A stretch of DNA of 64,000 nt from Geopseudomonas aromaticivorans (GCF_019097855.1 NZ_JAHRGL010000040.1:124001-188000); one strand, 5' to 3'; shown: positions 33,266-42,998, numbered from the stretch's first letter. Numbers and translations: made by a program. The notes: a model not told the origin generated them from the sequence alone.

Positions 33266-34063
33266 TCAGGAGCAGAAATCCAGCGGCAGGCGGCGCGGCA
33301 CGTACTGGCCGTGACCGGGCTGCTCGGCATCGCGCAGGGTGCGCCAGGTGTAGTCGAGCGCCGACTTTACGGCGCTGACCAGTTCCTCGCCCAGCGCCAG
33401 GCGGCCGGCCAGGGTGCTGGCCAGGGTGCAGCCGGAGCCGTGGTAGCTGCCCGGCAGGCGTGCGCAGGTGAAGGTGTGCTGGCCGCCGTCGCGCGTGTAC
33501 AGGCGGTTGTGGATCTCGGTCTCGTCGCCGTGGCCGCCGGTGATCAGCAGGTGCGCGCAGTAGGGCAGCAGCTTGGCGGCGCACTGGTCGGCGCTGCCCG
33601 CGGGCAGCTCGGCGAGGATGCGCGCTTCCGGCAGGTTCGGCGTGGCGATGCGGCACAGTGGCAGCAGGCGCTCGCGGATGGCGTAGCCGACCTCGTCTTT
33701 GCCCAGGGCACCGCCGCCGCCGGCGCGCAGCACCGGATCGCAGACCAGCGGCACGCTGGGCAGCCTGGCCATGATCTCGACCACGGTATCGACCATTTCC
33801 AGCGAGCCGAGCATGCCCAGCTTGACCGCCGCGACCGGCAAGTCGGCAATCACCGCGTTGGCCTGGGCGAGCACCCAGGCGCGGTCGAGCACGCGGAAGT
33901 CGGAAACGTTGACGGTGTCCTGCACGGTCAGCGCGGTGACCGCCGGCGCGGCGTGGCAGCCCTGGGCGAGCAGGGCCTCGATGTCCGCCTGCAGGCCGGC
34001 ACCGCCACTGGGGTCGTGGCCGGAAAGACAGAGGACGACGGGACGCGAAGGGTATCTGTTCAT
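33266..34063 (-). CDS. thiD: Hydroxymethylpyrimidine (phosphate) kinase
   Basis: ThiD (265 residues) phosphorylates hydroxymethylpyrimidine twice in thiamine synthesis. Ribokinase-fold motifs are [18 protein letters not shown] at the N-terminus, [18 protein letters not shown] near 110, and the catalytic anion hole [20 protein letters not shown] near 210. The long open frame upstream of 34063 is antisense to the acyl-CoA dehydrogenase gene and not coding. It is divergent from that gene; I find no TPP riboswitch in the 114-base gap. Confidence 0.96.
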   Translation of the reverse strand: MNRYPSRPVVLCLSGHDPSGGAGLQADIEALLAQGCHAAPAVTALTVQDTVNVSDFRVLDRAWVLAQANAVIADLPVAAVKLGMLGSLEMVDTVVEIMARLPSVPLVCDPVLRAGGGGALGKDEVGYAIRERLLPLCRIATPNLPEARILAELPAGSADQCAAKLLPYCAHLLITGGHGDETEIHNRLYTRDGGQHTFTCARLPGSYHGSGCTLASTLAGRLALGEELVSAVKSALDYTWRTLRDAEQPGHGQYVPRRLPLDFCS

Positions 34064-34177
34064 GGCTGCCGAGCTTACCACCAAAGTCGCCCGGCGGCCT
34101 GCCCGGCGCGGCGCCCGGCAGGCGTCGCGCCGTGGTTCTGCTTCACTGCAGGAGATGCACCCTGCCGGAGGTGGACG

Positions 34178-35830
34178 ATGAGTCTGGAGCAATACGCACA
34201 CACCCATACCGTGACCAACCAACCGACGCCGCTGGACGGCAGCAACCTGTACCGCGGCGACCGGCCGCTGCAGGAGTGGCTGCAGCGCTTCGGCGCCAGC
34301 TGGGGCGAGGCGCGCCTGGCGGCCTACGGCGATCTGGCCGGCGGCCCGCTGCTGGCGGCCGGCTTCGCCGCCAATCGCCATCTGCCCGAGCTGCACAGCC
34401 ACGACCGCTATGGCTATCGCCTCGACCAGGTCGAGTTCCATCCGGCCTGGCACCGCTTGTTGCAGGCCGGCATCGGCCACGGCCTGCACGCGCTGCCCTG
34501 GCGCGAGCCGCGGCCCGGTGCCCAAGTGCTGCGCGCCGGGCTGTTCTACCTGCACAACCAGGCCGAGGCCGGCAGCGCCTGCCCGCTGACCATGACCCAT
34601 GCCGGCGTCGCCGTGCTGCGGCGCCAGCCGGAACTGGCCGAGGCCTGGCTGCCCAAGGTGCTCAGCCTCGACTACGACCCACAGCCGCTGCCGGTCGCGC
34701 AGAAGCGCGGCCTGACCCTGGGCATGGCGCTGACCGAGAAGCAGGGCGGCACCGACCTGCGCGCCAATACCACCCGCGCCTTCGCCCTCGGTGCCATGGG
34801 CCCGGGACAGGCCTACGAGCTGCTCGGCCACAAGTGGTTCTGCTCGGCGCCGATGAGCGATGCCTTCCTGACCCTGGCGCACAGCGAGGGCGGGCTGAGC
34901 TGCTTCCTGCTGCCGCGCCTGCGTCCGGACGGCAGCCACAACCACATCCATCTCCAGCGGCTGAAGGACAAGCTGGGCAACCGCAGCAACGCCTCGGCGG
35001 AAATCGAACTGCGCGGCTCCCTGGCCTGGATGGTCGGCGAAGAGGGGCGCGGCATCGCCACGGTGCTGGAGATGGTGGCGCTGACCCGTTTCGACTGCAT
35101 GACCGGCTCGGCGGCGCTGATGCGCCAGGCGCTGAGCCAGGCCCTGCACCACTGCGCGCAGCGCGAAGTCGGCGGCCGGGTGCTGGAGGCGCAGCCGCTG
35201 ATGCAGAACGTGCTGGCCGACCTGGCCCTGGACAGCGAGGCGGCGCTGGCCCTCAGCCTGCGCCTGGGCCATGCCCTGGAGCGCCCGGAAGACGAGCAGG
35301 AGCGGCATTTCGCCCGCCTGCTCACCGCGGTCGGCAAGTACTGGGTGTGCAAGCGCGCGCCGGCCTTCGTCAACGAGGCGCAGGAATGCCTGGGCGGCGC
35401 CGGCTACGTCGAGGAGAGCATCCTGCCGCGGCTGTACCGCGAGGCGCCGGTCAACTCGATCTGGGAGGGCTCCGGCAACGTGCAGTGCCTGGACGTGCTG
35501 CGCGCACTGGAGAAAAACCCGGAAGTGGCCGAGGCGCTGTTCGCCGAGCTGGGCGACGGCCATGGCGAGGCACGGCTGAAGGCGCAGGTGCTGCGCCTCA
35601 AGCATGCCCTGCAGGATCGCGAGAGCCTGGAATATCGCGCCCGCCAGCTGTGTGGCGAGATCGCCGTGGCGCTACAGGCCGGCCTGTTGCTGCAGGCCGG
35701 CAATGCCGCGGTGAGCGACGCCTTCATCGCCGCCCGGCTGGATGCGCCGGCGACGGTCTACGGCTGCCTGCCGCGCGGCGTGGAAGTGGCGGCGCTGCTG
35801 GCGCGCAGCCGGCTGCAGGCGTTCGACTGA
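34178..35830 (+). CDS. AidB-like acyl-CoA dehydrogenase
   Basis: A 550-residue flavoprotein of the AidB branch of the acyl-CoA dehydrogenases, longer than catabolic members (about 390). It begins [20 protein letters not shown] and contains [20 protein letters not shown] near 185 (flavin/substrate region), [20 protein letters not shown], and the C-terminal [21 protein letters not shown]. coli AidB binds DNA and is induced by alkylation damage; whether this protein shares that role cannot be told. GGAGGTGG is placed ideally before the ATG at 34178. Confidence 0.88.
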   Translation: MSLEQYAHTHTVTNQPTPLDGSNLYRGDRPLQEWLQRFGASWGEARLAAYGDLAGGPLLAAGFAANRHLPELHSHDRYGYRLDQVEFHPAWHRLLQAGIGHGLHALPWREPRPGAQVLRAGLFYLHNQAEAGSACPLTMTHAGVAVLRRQPELAEAWLPKVLSLDYDPQPLPVAQKRGLTLGMALTEKQGGTDLRANTTRAFALGAMGPGQAYELLGHKWFCSAPMSDAFLTLAHSEGGLSCFLLPRLRPDGSHNHIHLQRLKDKLGNRSNASAEIELRGSLAWMVGEEGRGIATVLEMVALTRFDCMTGSAALMRQALSQALHHCAQREVGGRVLEAQPLMQNVLADLALDSEAALALSLRLGHALERPEDEQERHFARLLTAVGKYWVCKRAPAFVNEAQECLGGAGYVEESILPRLYREAPVNSIWEGSGNVQCLDVLRALEKNPEVAEALFAELGDGHGEARLKAQVLRLKHALQDRESLEYRARQLCGEIAVALQAGLLLQAGNAAVSDAFIAARLDAPATVYGCLPRGVEVAALLARSRLQAFD

Positions 35831-35929
35831 GGCCGGCGCGGCGGCTAGAATGCGCGTCTCAGCCCGCGCCGCAGCCGTCGCGGCGGCTCGCTTGCGGGCC
35901 GGTCGGGCGCCGTCTTGCGAAACCGTCCT

Positions 35930-36496
35930 ATGGCCTTTGTCGATCCTGTCCGCTTCAGCAACCCCCTGCGCCGCTTCGCCCGCACCCTGGTGGCCGACGG
36001 CGAGCCCGAGGTGGCCGCGCCGCTGCCGTTGCCGGAAAGCCTGGGCGGCGAGCCCTGGTACTCGGTCGGCCGCGCGGTGGCCGCGCTGGGGGGCCAGCGG
36101 GTCGATGGCTGGTGCCTGCAGGAGTGGCCGGGCCAGGCGCTGCGAGCGGTGTTCAGCGCCTGCTGGCGCGACGGCAGCGGCCGGCTGTGGAACGTGCTGC
36201 CCGGCAGTCAGGCCTGGCTGTTCCTGCCCGACCCGCAGCGGCGCTACGAGGGTGTGCCGATCGTCGAGCGCTACCAGGCGCTGCATCGCGATGCCTTGCT
36301 GGAGGATTACCTGCGGGTGTGCGGCATCCTCGCCCGTCCGGTACTGGGCGAGGAGACGCGGCTGACCCTGCGGCAGACCTGCGAGCGCCTGGAGGGCTGG
36401 CTGGAGCTGGGCGGCAGCGGCAGCCAGCCGTGCCCGTGCCAGAGCGGCAAGCGCTACCAGAACTGCTGCAGCCAGCGGCTGCGGGACAGCCTGTGA
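35930..36496 (+). CDS. SEC-C motif protein
   Basis: The 188-residue protein carries a C-terminal SEC-C zinc motif, [14 protein letters not shown] (about 165-178), as found at the SecA tail and in UPF0225 proteins. The rest is unrecognised apart from pseudomonad conservation. A promoter-like pair TTCGAC-N18-TAGAAT lies at 35822-35851, overlapping the end of the upstream gene. Its stop overlaps the rluE start (GTGA). Function unknown. Confidence 0.78.
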   Translation: MAFVDPVRFSNPLRRFARTLVADGEPEVAAPLPLPESLGGEPWYSVGRAVAALGGQRVDGWCLQEWPGQALRAVFSACWRDGSGRLWNVLPGSQAWLFLPDPQRRYEGVPIVERYQALHRDALLEDYLRVCGILARPVLGEETRLTLRQTCERLEGWLELGGSGSQPCPCQSGKRYQNCCSQRLRDSL

Positions 36497-37140
36497 AGTC
36501 GCGTCCACCGCGCAGCCCTGCCGCCCGCTCGCCGCGCAGTCAGCTGGCGGGCAAGGCGCAGGCACCGCGGCGGGTGGCCAAGGCGCCGCCCGCCGAGCCG
36601 CGCCTGCTGCTGCTCAACAAGCCCTTCGACATGCTGACCCAGTTCGCCGACGCCGAGGGGCGCGCCACCCTCAAGGATTGCGTCCCGGTGCCCGGCGTCT
36701 ACCCGGCCGGCCGCCTGGATCGCGACAGCGAGGGCCTGCTGCTGCTGACCAACGACGGCCGCCTGCAGGCGCGCATCGCCGATCCCAAGCACAAGTTGCC
36801 GAAGACCTACTGGGTGCAGGTGGAGGGGGAGGCGAGCGAGGAGCAGCTGGCGCGACTGCGCGCCGGCGTCGAACTGAACGACGGCCCGACCCTGCCGGCC
36901 GAGGCGCGCCGCATCGCTACGCCGGCGCTGTGGGAGCGCCAGCCGCCGGTGCGCTTTCGCAAGAGCGTGCCGACCTGTTGGCTGGAGCTGACCATCCGCG
37001 AAGGGCGCAACCGCCAGGTGCGGCGCATGACCGCGGCGGTGGGCCTGCCGACCCTGCGTCTGGTGCGGGTGCGCATCGGGCCCTGGAGCCTGGACGGCCT
37101 GGCGCCGGGAGAGTGGCGGGAAGTGCCGCCGCAGTTGTGA
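36493..37140 (+). CDS. rluE: 23S rRNA pseudouridine synthase RluE
   Basis: A 215-residue RsuA-family pseudouridine synthase closest to RluE (23S U2457). Catalytic D76 is in [19 protein letters not shown], with [14 protein letters not shown] upstream and [20 protein letters not shown] downstream. There is no S4 domain; instead a basic proline-rich N-terminal tail of about 35 residues precedes the enzyme. The GTG start at 36493 is set by the four-base overlap with the SEC-C gene. Confidence 0.9.
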   Translation: MKSRPPRSPAARSPRSQLAGKAQAPRRVAKAPPAEPRLLLLNKPFDMLTQFADAEGRATLKDCVPVPGVYPAGRLDRDSEGLLLLTNDGRLQARIADPKHKLPKTYWVQVEGEASEEQLARLRAGVELNDGPTLPAEARRIATPALWERQPPVRFRKSVPTCWLELTIREGRNRQVRRMTAAVGLPTLRLVRVRIGPWSLDGLAPGEWREVPPQL

Positions 37141-37203
37141 GTGGCTGCGCGGCAGGGCGTGCCCGGGAGCCTGTGCCGGCGACTTGGGGCGCCGGCGGGC
37201 TGA

Positions 37204-37596
37204 TCAGTAGAACGACTTGATCAGGTTGATGCCCTTGCCCAGGACTTCGCGCCAGGCGGCGAGGATGTCGGTGTCCGCATCCTTGTCATGCTCTTTGACC
37301 GCCAGCAGCAGCGAGTCCAGCCACAGGTCGTAGAGTTCCGGGCGGATGTCCAGGCCTTCGCGCGAGTGGCTCTGGCCGAGGGCGCGCAGCTTGGTGTCGG
37401 ACATGCCGCGTGCGTACAGCACCAGGTTGAGGATGCCGGCGCGCAGCAGTTGCTTCTGCGCGACCATGTTGGTCTTGGTGAACTTGTCGCGGATCGCCGG
37501 CGAGCTGGCGAGGAAGTGTTGGTAGAAGGTATCGAAGAAGTTCGGGCTGGCGCAGCAGCGGCCGTAGCTTTGCATCACACGATTGGCGGCGGTCAT
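37204..37596 (-). CDS. Single-domain globin-like protein
   Basis: A 130-residue haemoglobin-like protein: SYGRCCASPNFFDTFYQHFL at the A-C helices and the F-helix segment LRALGQSHSREGLDIRPELY, whose histidine would bind haem, followed by LWLDSLLLAVKEHDKDADTD. The distal residue cannot be fixed without alignment. Possible roles are oxygen or NO binding. The start is the ATG at 37596, with AGGAT close upstream. No partner gene is evident. Confidence 0.72.
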   Translation of the reverse strand: MTAANRVMQSYGRCCASPNFFDTFYQHFLASSPAIRDKFTKTNMVAQKQLLRAGILNLVLYARGMSDTKLRALGQSHSREGLDIRPELYDLWLDSLLLAVKEHDKDADTDILAAWREVLGKGINLIKSFY

Positions 37597-37676
37597 GATT
37601 ATCCTTTGGGGCAAATAGTCCCGTCACCCCGGTGCATCATGCAGGGGTTGTTGTGGGGCTTGCGAACGCTTGGGGG

Positions 37677-37880
37677 TTACATGCCTTCGAGGCTGCCAAT
37701 CACCACAGTCTTGATGACGAAGCCAAGGACGCCCAAACCGAGGGCAAAAAACAGAATCATGGTGCCGAATTTGCCGGCATTGGATTTTTTCGCCAGATCC
37801 CAGACGATGAAAGCCATGAATCCGACCAGGCCGACGATCAGGCCAGTCATCATCCAGTGTTCGAAAACTTCCGGGTCCAT
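37677..37880 (-). CDS. DUF2788 small membrane protein
   Basis: A 67-residue protein with two membrane helices: MMTGLIVGLVGFMAFIVWDL and GTMILFFALGLGVLGFVIKT. The start is the ATG at about 37880, directly after GCAGGAGGGATCG, a strong Shine-Dalgarno; an in-frame GTG 22 codons earlier lacks one. It matches the DUF2788 family of pseudomonads. Function unknown. Confidence 0.82.
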   Translation of the reverse strand: MDPEVFEHWMMTGLIVGLVGFMAFIVWDLAKKSNAGKFGTMILFFALGLGVLGFVIKTVVIGSLEGM

Positions 37881-38042
37881 CGATCCCTCCTGCAGGAGAT
37901 GCGGTACGTTCAGGGGGCGGGCGATAGTTATTATGTGTTCGGCCACGCAGGCATGCGCAAAAATGCGCGCGAATTATAGGCTCTTGGGTTCGCTAGGCAA
38001 ACGGCAAAATGCGAAGGCTTCACATTTTATGCCAGCAGGTCG

Positions 38043-38519
38043 TCAGCGCAGGTGTTCCAGCGGCAGCTCGGTGCCGGCCAGCACCTGGTTGAGCACGAAG
38101 CTCGAGCGCACGCTGGAGACGCCCTCGATGCGGGTCAGGGTGCCGAGCAGAAACTGCTGGTAGTGGTCCATGTCCGGCACCACCACCTTGAGCTGGTAGT
38201 CCGCCTCCATGCCGGTCACCAGGCTGCATTCGAGCACCTGCGGGCACTGGCGGATGGCCGACTCGAAGTGCTCGAAGCGCTCCGGGGTGTGGCGGTCCAT
38301 GCCCACCAGCACGTACACGGTGAGGGTCAGGCCGAGCTTCTTGCGGTCGAGCAGGGCGACCTGGCGCAGGATGTAGCCGTCGTCCTCCAGCTGCTTGACC
38401 CGCCGCGAGCAGGGTGAGGGCGACAGGCCGATGCGCTCGGCCAGTTCCTGGTTGGAAATCCGCGCGTCGCGCTGCAGTTCGGCGAGGATGCGCAGGTCGT
38501 AGCGGTCGAGTTTGCTCAT
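38043..38519 (-). CDS. Lrp/AsnC-family regulator
   Basis: A 158-residue Lrp-type regulator: N-terminal helix-turn-helix (LDRYDLRILAELQRDARISN, then QELAERIGLSPSPCSRRVKQ) and a C-terminal RAM ligand domain (ECSLVTGMEADYQLKVVVPD). Such proteins respond to amino acids. No obvious target gene is adjacent on its strand; across the divergent gap lies an orphan transcript rather than a metabolic gene. Confidence 0.9.
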   Translation of the reverse strand: MSKLDRYDLRILAELQRDARISNQELAERIGLSPSPCSRRVKQLEDDGYILRQVALLDRKKLGLTLTVYVLVGMDRHTPERFEHFESAIRQCPQVLECSLVTGMEADYQLKVVVPDMDHYQQFLLGTLTRIEGVSSVRSSFVLNQVLAGTELPLEHLR

Positions 38520-38599
38520 GATGGCCGGTCGGTTCGCTGAAATTGCGCAGAAGCATGCTGGATTGGCATTTGCTTGCGCAAGTCATGTTTTAAAGGGCA

Positions 38600-38820
38600 A
38601 TCTTCGCAAACTCCTGCTGCGCGAAGGCGCGTACAGTTTGAATCAGTTTCAAGGCCCGGACGCTCACTCCCGCGCAGAGCCCAATCAGGCCCGCGCTGCC
38701 GGCAACCCACAAGGTTGCGGCCCCAGGCCCGCACTGCCCACCAGGCGTTGCGACGAGCAGGCTGTTACCGCAGCCGCGATCCGGAGGAAACATCCCAGGG
38801 GGCCGCAAGGCCCCTTTTTT
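38600..38820 (+). ncRNA. Candidate orphan small RNA
   Basis: The 373-base gap between the Lrp-type gene and the CDF exporter, both on the minus strand, ends in a perfect plus-strand terminator (38799-38820) that serves no annotated gene. No plausible ORF closes before it. The segment is C-rich and can fold: CCGGCAACC-CACAA-GGTTGCGG at 38697-38718 is a clear hairpin. The 5' end is not defined; an inverted repeat CTTCGC/GCGAAG at about 38602-38626 and a TACAGT box at about 38632 lie in the likely promoter region. It does not look like 6S, 4.5S, tmRNA or RNase P RNA. Confidence 0.5.
38799..38820 (+). terminator. Intrinsic terminator of the orphan transcript
   Basis: GGGGCC (38799-38804), loop GCAA, GGCCCC (38809-38814), then six T residues. 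This is the clearest rho-independent terminator in the window. The opposite strand has no T-tract, so it acts on plus-strand transcription only. Confidence 0.9.
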
Positions 38821-38892
38821 ATGCCCCGCGATTGCTGCCCACCTGCACTGCCGGCCAGGCAGACAGCGTCAGGGGGCAGTAGGGGGGACGGC

Positions 38893-39765
38893 TCAATGCT
38901 GCGGGTCGGCGTGCACCAGCACTTCGGCGCGGGGGAACTCGTCGCGGATGATCTGCTCGACCGCCTCGCACTTGTCGTGCGCCTCGTGCAGGGTCAGGCT
39001 GGCCGGCAGGTCCAGGTGCAGCTGGACGAACCAGCGGGTGCCGGACATGCGCGTGCGCAGGTCGTGGGCGCCGAGCACGCCGGGCACGTTGAGGGCCAGC
39101 TGGGTCATGCGCTCGCTGATCTCCAGCGGCAGCTCCTTGTCCATCAGCACCGCCGCCGACTCGCGGACGATGGTCAGCGCACTCCACAGGATGTAGGCGG
39201 CGATGGCGATGCCGAACAGCGCATCGGCCCGCGTCCAGCCGTAGGCGGCGAGCAGCAAGGCGGCGAGGATGCTGGTGTTGAGCAGCAGGTCGGAGGCGTA
39301 GTGCAGCGAGTCGGCGCGGATCGCGGTGGAGCCGGTGACCTTGACCACATGGCGCTGGAACACCAGCAGCAGGGCGGTCATGCCCAGCGACAACAGCATC
39401 ACCGCCACGCCGATGCCAGTGGCGGTGATCTCCTGCGGGGCCTGCAGGCGCTCGAAGCCGCGGATGCCGACCAGCACGGCACTGATGGCGATGAACACCG
39501 CCTGGCCGAGGCCGGCCAGCGCCTCCGCCTTGCCATGCCCGTAGCGGTGGTCCTCGTCCGCCGGGCGCAGCGCGTAGTTCACCGCGATCAGGTTGAGCAG
39601 CGAGGCGGCACCGTCGAGCAGCGAGTCGGTAAGGCCGGCGAGCAGGCTGACCGAGCCGCTCAGCCACCAGGCGAAGGCCTTGGCGGCGATCAGGACCAGC
39701 GCGGTGGCCAGGGCGGCGCCCGAGGCCAGACGCATCAGACGGCCGTGTTCGCGGCTCAGATTCAT
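38893..39765 (-). CDS. Cation diffusion facilitator (FieF-like)
   Basis: The 290-residue CDF transporter exports divalent metals (zinc, iron or cadmium) by proton antiport. Six membrane helices are followed by a cytosolic C-terminal domain (LQLHLDLPASLTLHEAHDKC) ending in HADPQH. Metal-site acidic and histidine residues are visible in TDSLLDGAAS (helix 2) and RADSLHYASDLLLN (helix 5). The start at 39765 has CTCCT/AGGAG complement just upstream. It shares a transcript with the lipoprotein gene 11 bases upstream. Confidence 0.9.
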   Translation of the reverse strand: MNLSREHGRLMRLASGAALATALVLIAAKAFAWWLSGSVSLLAGLTDSLLDGAASLLNLIAVNYALRPADEDHRYGHGKAEALAGLGQAVFIAISAVLVGIRGFERLQAPQEITATGIGVAVMLLSLGMTALLLVFQRHVVKVTGSTAIRADSLHYASDLLLNTSILAALLLAAYGWTRADALFGIAIAAYILWSALTIVRESAAVLMDKELPLEISERMTQLALNVPGVLGAHDLRTRMSGTRWFVQLHLDLPASLTLHEAHDKCEAVEQIIRDEFPRAEVLVHADPQH

Positions 39766-39776
39766 TGCAGTTCTCC

Positions 39777-40193
39777 TCAGGCGCTTGGGCGCAGGCCATA
39801 GGCGGCCAGTTGTTCGAGATTGCCGCTGTGGCGGATCAGGCGCGGGTCGTCCAGCGGCAGGTCGCGGGCCAGCTCCTCTTGCAGGATGGCGCGCAGGCGG
39901 ACGTGGTCGATACGGCCGTCGCTGCCGATGGCATCCTGCAGGCGCTCGGGCGCCACAGAGTAGCGGCCCTCCGGCAGGTAGATGGCGCCGGTGGCGAAGT
40001 CGACGGCGAAGGCGATCAGCCCGGGGATCACATAGAACAGGATGCCGACGGCATCCAGGGCGGCGATGGCCGGGTCGATCTGCCCGTTGAGCTGGCCGCG
40101 GCGCTCCGGATAGAACAAGGTGCCGCAGCCGCTCAGCTGGGCGAGCAGGGTGGCGGCGAGGACGCCGCTGACGATCCGGTGACAGGTGCGCAT
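39777..40193 (-). CDS. Small lipoprotein of unknown function
   Basis: A 138-residue protein with signal MRTCHRIVSGVLAATLLAQL and lipid cysteine C23 (LSGCGTLFYPERRGQ), then a hydrophobic stretch (VGILFYVIPGLIAFAVDFAT). Conserved in pseudomonads in my recollection, without assigned role. Shine-Dalgarno GGAGAAG precedes the ATG. It is the first gene of a two-gene unit with the CDF exporter. Confidence 0.75.
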   Translation of the reverse strand: MRTCHRIVSGVLAATLLAQLSGCGTLFYPERRGQLNGQIDPAIAALDAVGILFYVIPGLIAFAVDFATGAIYLPEGRYSVAPERLQDAIGSDGRIDHVRLRAILQEELARDLPLDDPRLIRHSGNLEQLAAYGLRPSA

Positions 40194-40303
40194 GCATCTT
40201 CTCCTTGGGTGGCGCTGCTGCAGCGTGGCAGTGCGGTGCCAGACGCGGGCGCATAGTGTAAGCGTTCGGTCATGACGGCCGGAAGGCGCTGGCGCTTCGC
40301 CGC

Positions 40304-40309
40304 TATAAT
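40304..40309 (+). promoter_or_regulatory. -10 box of the hrpB promoter
   Basis: A perfect TATAAT at 40304-40309 lies about 34 bases before the hrpB start. The -35 region (about 40281-40287) is poor. The gap is divergent, so this box serves hrpB. Confidence 0.5.
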
Positions 40310-40342
40310 CGCCGCCCTTGCCGTCTGCCGTTGCGAGTGCCC

Positions 40343-42889
40343 ATGAGCTTGTCGTCCGCCCTGCCCATCGATGCCGTCCTGCCCGCGCTGCGCGAGGCGC
40401 TCGCCCGCCGCCACGAAGTGGTGCTGGAGGCGCCGCCCGGCGCCGGCAAGACCACCCGCGTACCGCTGGCGCTGCTCGACGAACCCTGGCTGGCCGGGCA
40501 GGCCATCGTCATGCTAGAGCCGCGCCGCCTGGCCGCGCGCGCCGCCGCCGAGCGCCTGGCCAGCGAGCTGGGCGAGCCGGTCGGCGCGACGGTGGGCTAC
40601 CGCATCCGCCTGGACAGCAAGGTCGGCCCGCGCACGCGCATTGAGGTGGTCACCGAGGGCATCCTCGCCCGCCGCCTGCAAGACGACCCGGGCCTGGAGG
40701 GCGTTGGCCTGGTGATCCTCGATGAGTTCCACGAACGCAGCCTGGACGCCGATCTGGCCCTGGCGCTGACCCTCAACGGCCGCGAGCTGCTGCGCGATGG
40801 GCCGCCGCTCAAGGTGCTGCCGATGTCGGCGACCCTCGAGGGCGAGCGCCTGGCCGCGCTGTTGGGTGATGCGCCGCTGGTGCGCAGCGCGGGGCGCATG
40901 TTCCCGGTGGATATCCAGTGGGGCCGCGCCGCCCAGCCCGGCGAGGCGCTGGAGCCGCGGGTGGCGCAGACCGTGTTGCAGGCGTTGGCCGAGCAGGGCG
41001 GCAGCCTGCTGGTGTTCCTGCCCGGCCAGGCCGAGATCCGCCGCGTGCAGGCGGCGCTGGAGGACGCGTTCGGCGGCCGCACCGACATCCTCCTCTGTCC
41101 GCTGCACGGCGAGCTGGACCTGATGGCCCAGCGCGCCGCCATCGAGCCGGCGCCGCCCGGCACGCGCAAGGTGGTGCTGGCCACCAATATCGCCGAGACC
41201 AGCCTGACCATCGACGGCGTGCGCGTGGTGGTCGACGCCGGTCTCGAGCGGGTGCCGCGCTTCGACCCGGCCAGCGGCATGACCCGCCTGGACACCCAGC
41301 GCATCTCGCGGGCCTCGGCGACCCAGCGCGCCGGCCGCGCCGGGCGCCTGGAGCCGGGCGTGTGCTACCGGCTGTGGTCGCAGAGCCAGCACGAACAGCT
41401 GGCCGCCCACGCCGGCGCGGAAATTCTTCAGGCCGATCTGGCCGGCCTGGCCCTGCAGCTGGCGCGCTGGGGCGTCGACGACGTCAGTGAGCTGGTCTGG
41501 CTCGATCCGCCACCGGCCGCCGCGCTGGCCCAGGCCCGCGAGCTGCTGCAGCGCCTCGGCGCCCTGGTGCCGCGCGGCAGCGGCTGGGCGCTGACCGCTC
41601 ACGGCCAGGCGATGGCCACGTTGCCGGCTCACCCGCGCCTCGCCCACCTGCTGCTGCGCGGCCAGGCGCTGGGCCTCGGCGCGCTGGCTGCCGATCTGGC
41701 CGCGCTGCTCTCCGAGCGCGACATCCTGCGCGGCGCTGGCGCCGACCTGCACTCGCGCCTGGCCCTGTTGTCTGGCGAGTCGCGTGCCGCCCGAAACAGC
41801 CAGGGCAGTGTCCAGCGTGCCCGCCAGCTGGCTCGGCAGTTCCGCAGCCTGCTGCCGAAGCGGGTCGAACAGGCGGTCGCCGACCCCGAACAGCCGCGCT
41901 GGCTCGGCTGCCTGCTGGCCTTCGCCTATCCCGACCGCATCGCCCGCCAGCGCCGCGCCGGCGGCGCCGACTACCGCCTGGCCAACGGGCGCGCCGCGCA
42001 GTTCGGCGAGCCTGACGCGCTGATGAAGCACGAGTGGCTGGTGATCGCCGACCTCGGCAGCCGCCAGGGCCAGCGCGAGGAGCGCATCTACCTGGCCGCC
42101 GACCTCGATCCGGCATTGTTCGACGGCCCGCTGGCCGAGCAGGTCGGCGTGACTGAGGTGCTCGACTGGGACGAGCGCGAGGGCGTGCTGCGCGCCGAGC
42201 GCCAGCGCAAGGTCGGCGAGCTGGTGCTGAGCAGCGAGGCGCTGAGCGGCCTCGACGAGGCCGCCCGCGGCCGCGCACTGCTCGCCCTGGTGCGGCGCAA
42301 GGGGCTCGAGCTGCTGCCGTGGACGCCGGAGCTGCGCCAGTGGCAGGCGCGCATCATGTTGCTGCGCCGCCTCGACCTGGCGGGGAAGGGCGCCAGCGAG
42401 TGGCCGGACGTGTCCGACGCCGCGCTGCTGGCGACCCTGGAGGACTGGCTGCTGCCCTACCTGGGCAAGGTCAGCCGCCTCAGCCACTTTGCCGCCCTCG
42501 ACCTGGCGGCGATCCTCCTGGCTCTGCTGCCCTGGCCGCTGCCGCAACGCCTCGACGAGCTGGCGCCGAAGACCCTCGAGGTGCCGTCCGGTTCGCGCAT
42601 CCGCCTCGACTACAGCGAGGAGCCGCCGGTGCTGGCAGTGCGCCTGCAGGAGCTGTTCGGCCTGGCCGCCACGCCGCGCATCGCCGGCGGGCGCCTGGGC
42701 GTGAAGCTGCACCTGCTGTCGCCGGCGCAGCGGCCGGTGCAGGTCACCCAGGACCTGGCCAGCTTCTGGGCCAACACCTACGTCGAGGTGAAGAAGGATC
42801 TCAAGGGCCGCTATCCGAAGCACTACTGGCCGGACGACCCGCTGATCGCCGAGCCCACCGCACGGGCCAAGCCGCGCAAGCCCACCTGA
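40343..42889 (+). CDS. hrpB: ATP-dependent helicase HrpB
   Basis: HrpB (848 residues) is a DEAH/RHA-type RNA helicase. Walker A is APPGAGKTT (30-38), the DEAH box reads DEFH (127-130, VILDEFHERS), motif III is SAT (MSATLEG), and motif VI is TQRAGRAGR. The C-terminal HrpB-specific domain ends VEVKKDLKGRYPKHYWPDDP, the family hallmark. The start at 40343 fits MSLSSALPIDAVLPAL; a TTG four codons earlier is less likely. Its substrate is unknown. Confidence 0.95.
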   Translation: MSLSSALPIDAVLPALREALARRHEVVLEAPPGAGKTTRVPLALLDEPWLAGQAIVMLEPRRLAARAAAERLASELGEPVGATVGYRIRLDSKVGPRTRIEVVTEGILARRLQDDPGLEGVGLVILDEFHERSLDADLALALTLNGRELLRDGPPLKVLPMSATLEGERLAALLGDAPLVRSAGRMFPVDIQWGRAAQPGEALEPRVAQTVLQALAEQGGSLLVFLPGQAEIRRVQAALEDAFGGRTDILLCPLHGELDLMAQRAAIEPAPPGTRKVVLATNIAETSLTIDGVRVVVDAGLERVPRFDPASGMTRLDTQRISRASATQRAGRAGRLEPGVCYRLWSQSQHEQLAAHAGAEILQADLAGLALQLARWGVDDVSELVWLDPPPAAALAQARELLQRLGALVPRGSGWALTAHGQAMATLPAHPRLAHLLLRGQALGLGALAADLAALLSERDILRGAGADLHSRLALLSGESRAARNSQGSVQRARQLARQFRSLLPKRVEQAVADPEQPRWLGCLLAFAYPDRIARQRRAGGADYRLANGRAAQFGEPDALMKHEWLVIADLGSRQGQREERIYLAADLDPALFDGPLAEQVGVTEVLDWDEREGVLRAERQRKVGELVLSSEALSGLDEAARGRALLALVRRKGLELLPWTPELRQWQARIMLLRRLDLAGKGASEWPDVSDAALLATLEDWLLPYLGKVSRLSHFAALDLAAILLALLPWPLPQRLDELAPKTLEVPSGSRIRLDYSEEPPVLAVRLQELFGLAATPRIAGGRLGVKLHLLSPAQRPVQVTQDLASFWANTYVEVKKDLKGRYPKHYWPDDPLIAEPTARAKPRKPT

Positions 42890-42906
42890 GATGCTGTGGT
42901 GGACGG

Positions 42907-42998
42907 GTAGGGTGGCGCAACTCGCGCAGCGATTGCCCGCTGTCCGGAGTGGCGCGGGGGCGGGGTAGAAAATCGCTGCGCGAGTTTTCTACCCTACG
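42907..42998. repeat. REP-like pair, AAAATCGCTGCGCG family
   Basis: A decayed copy (GTAGGGTGGCGCAACTCGCG, 42907-42926, continuing CAGCGATTGCCCGC) and an intact one (GTAGAAAATCGCTGCGCGAG then TTTTCTACCCTACG, 42965-42998) lie between hrpB and the TauE-type gene. The intact copy is the best example of this core: GTAGAAAA...TTTTCTAC. The rest of this 230-base gap holds a CTG/GCG-rich stretch and a TACAAT box at 43081. Confidence 0.75.

Noticed and set aside
34097-34123. GCCTGCC...GGCAGGC inverted repeat between thiD and the AidB-like gene as an operator
   Set aside because: The arms are short and in very GC-rich sequence, with mismatches inside; chance is a sufficient explanation.
32381-34177. 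600-codon N-terminal extension of the AidB-like gene
   Set aside because: It is antisense to thiE and thiD, has no motifs, and the ATG at 34178 has a strong Shine-Dalgarno and the family N-terminus.
34064-34177. TPP riboswitch before thiD
   Set aside because: I looked for the CTGAGA and GGATGAC-type elements in the gap on the thiD strand and found neither.
38600-38820. 6S RNA, 4.5S RNA, tmRNA or RNase P RNA as identity of the orphan transcript
   Set aside because: None of the hallmark sequences or long-range pairings of those RNAs can be found, and the genomic setting differs.
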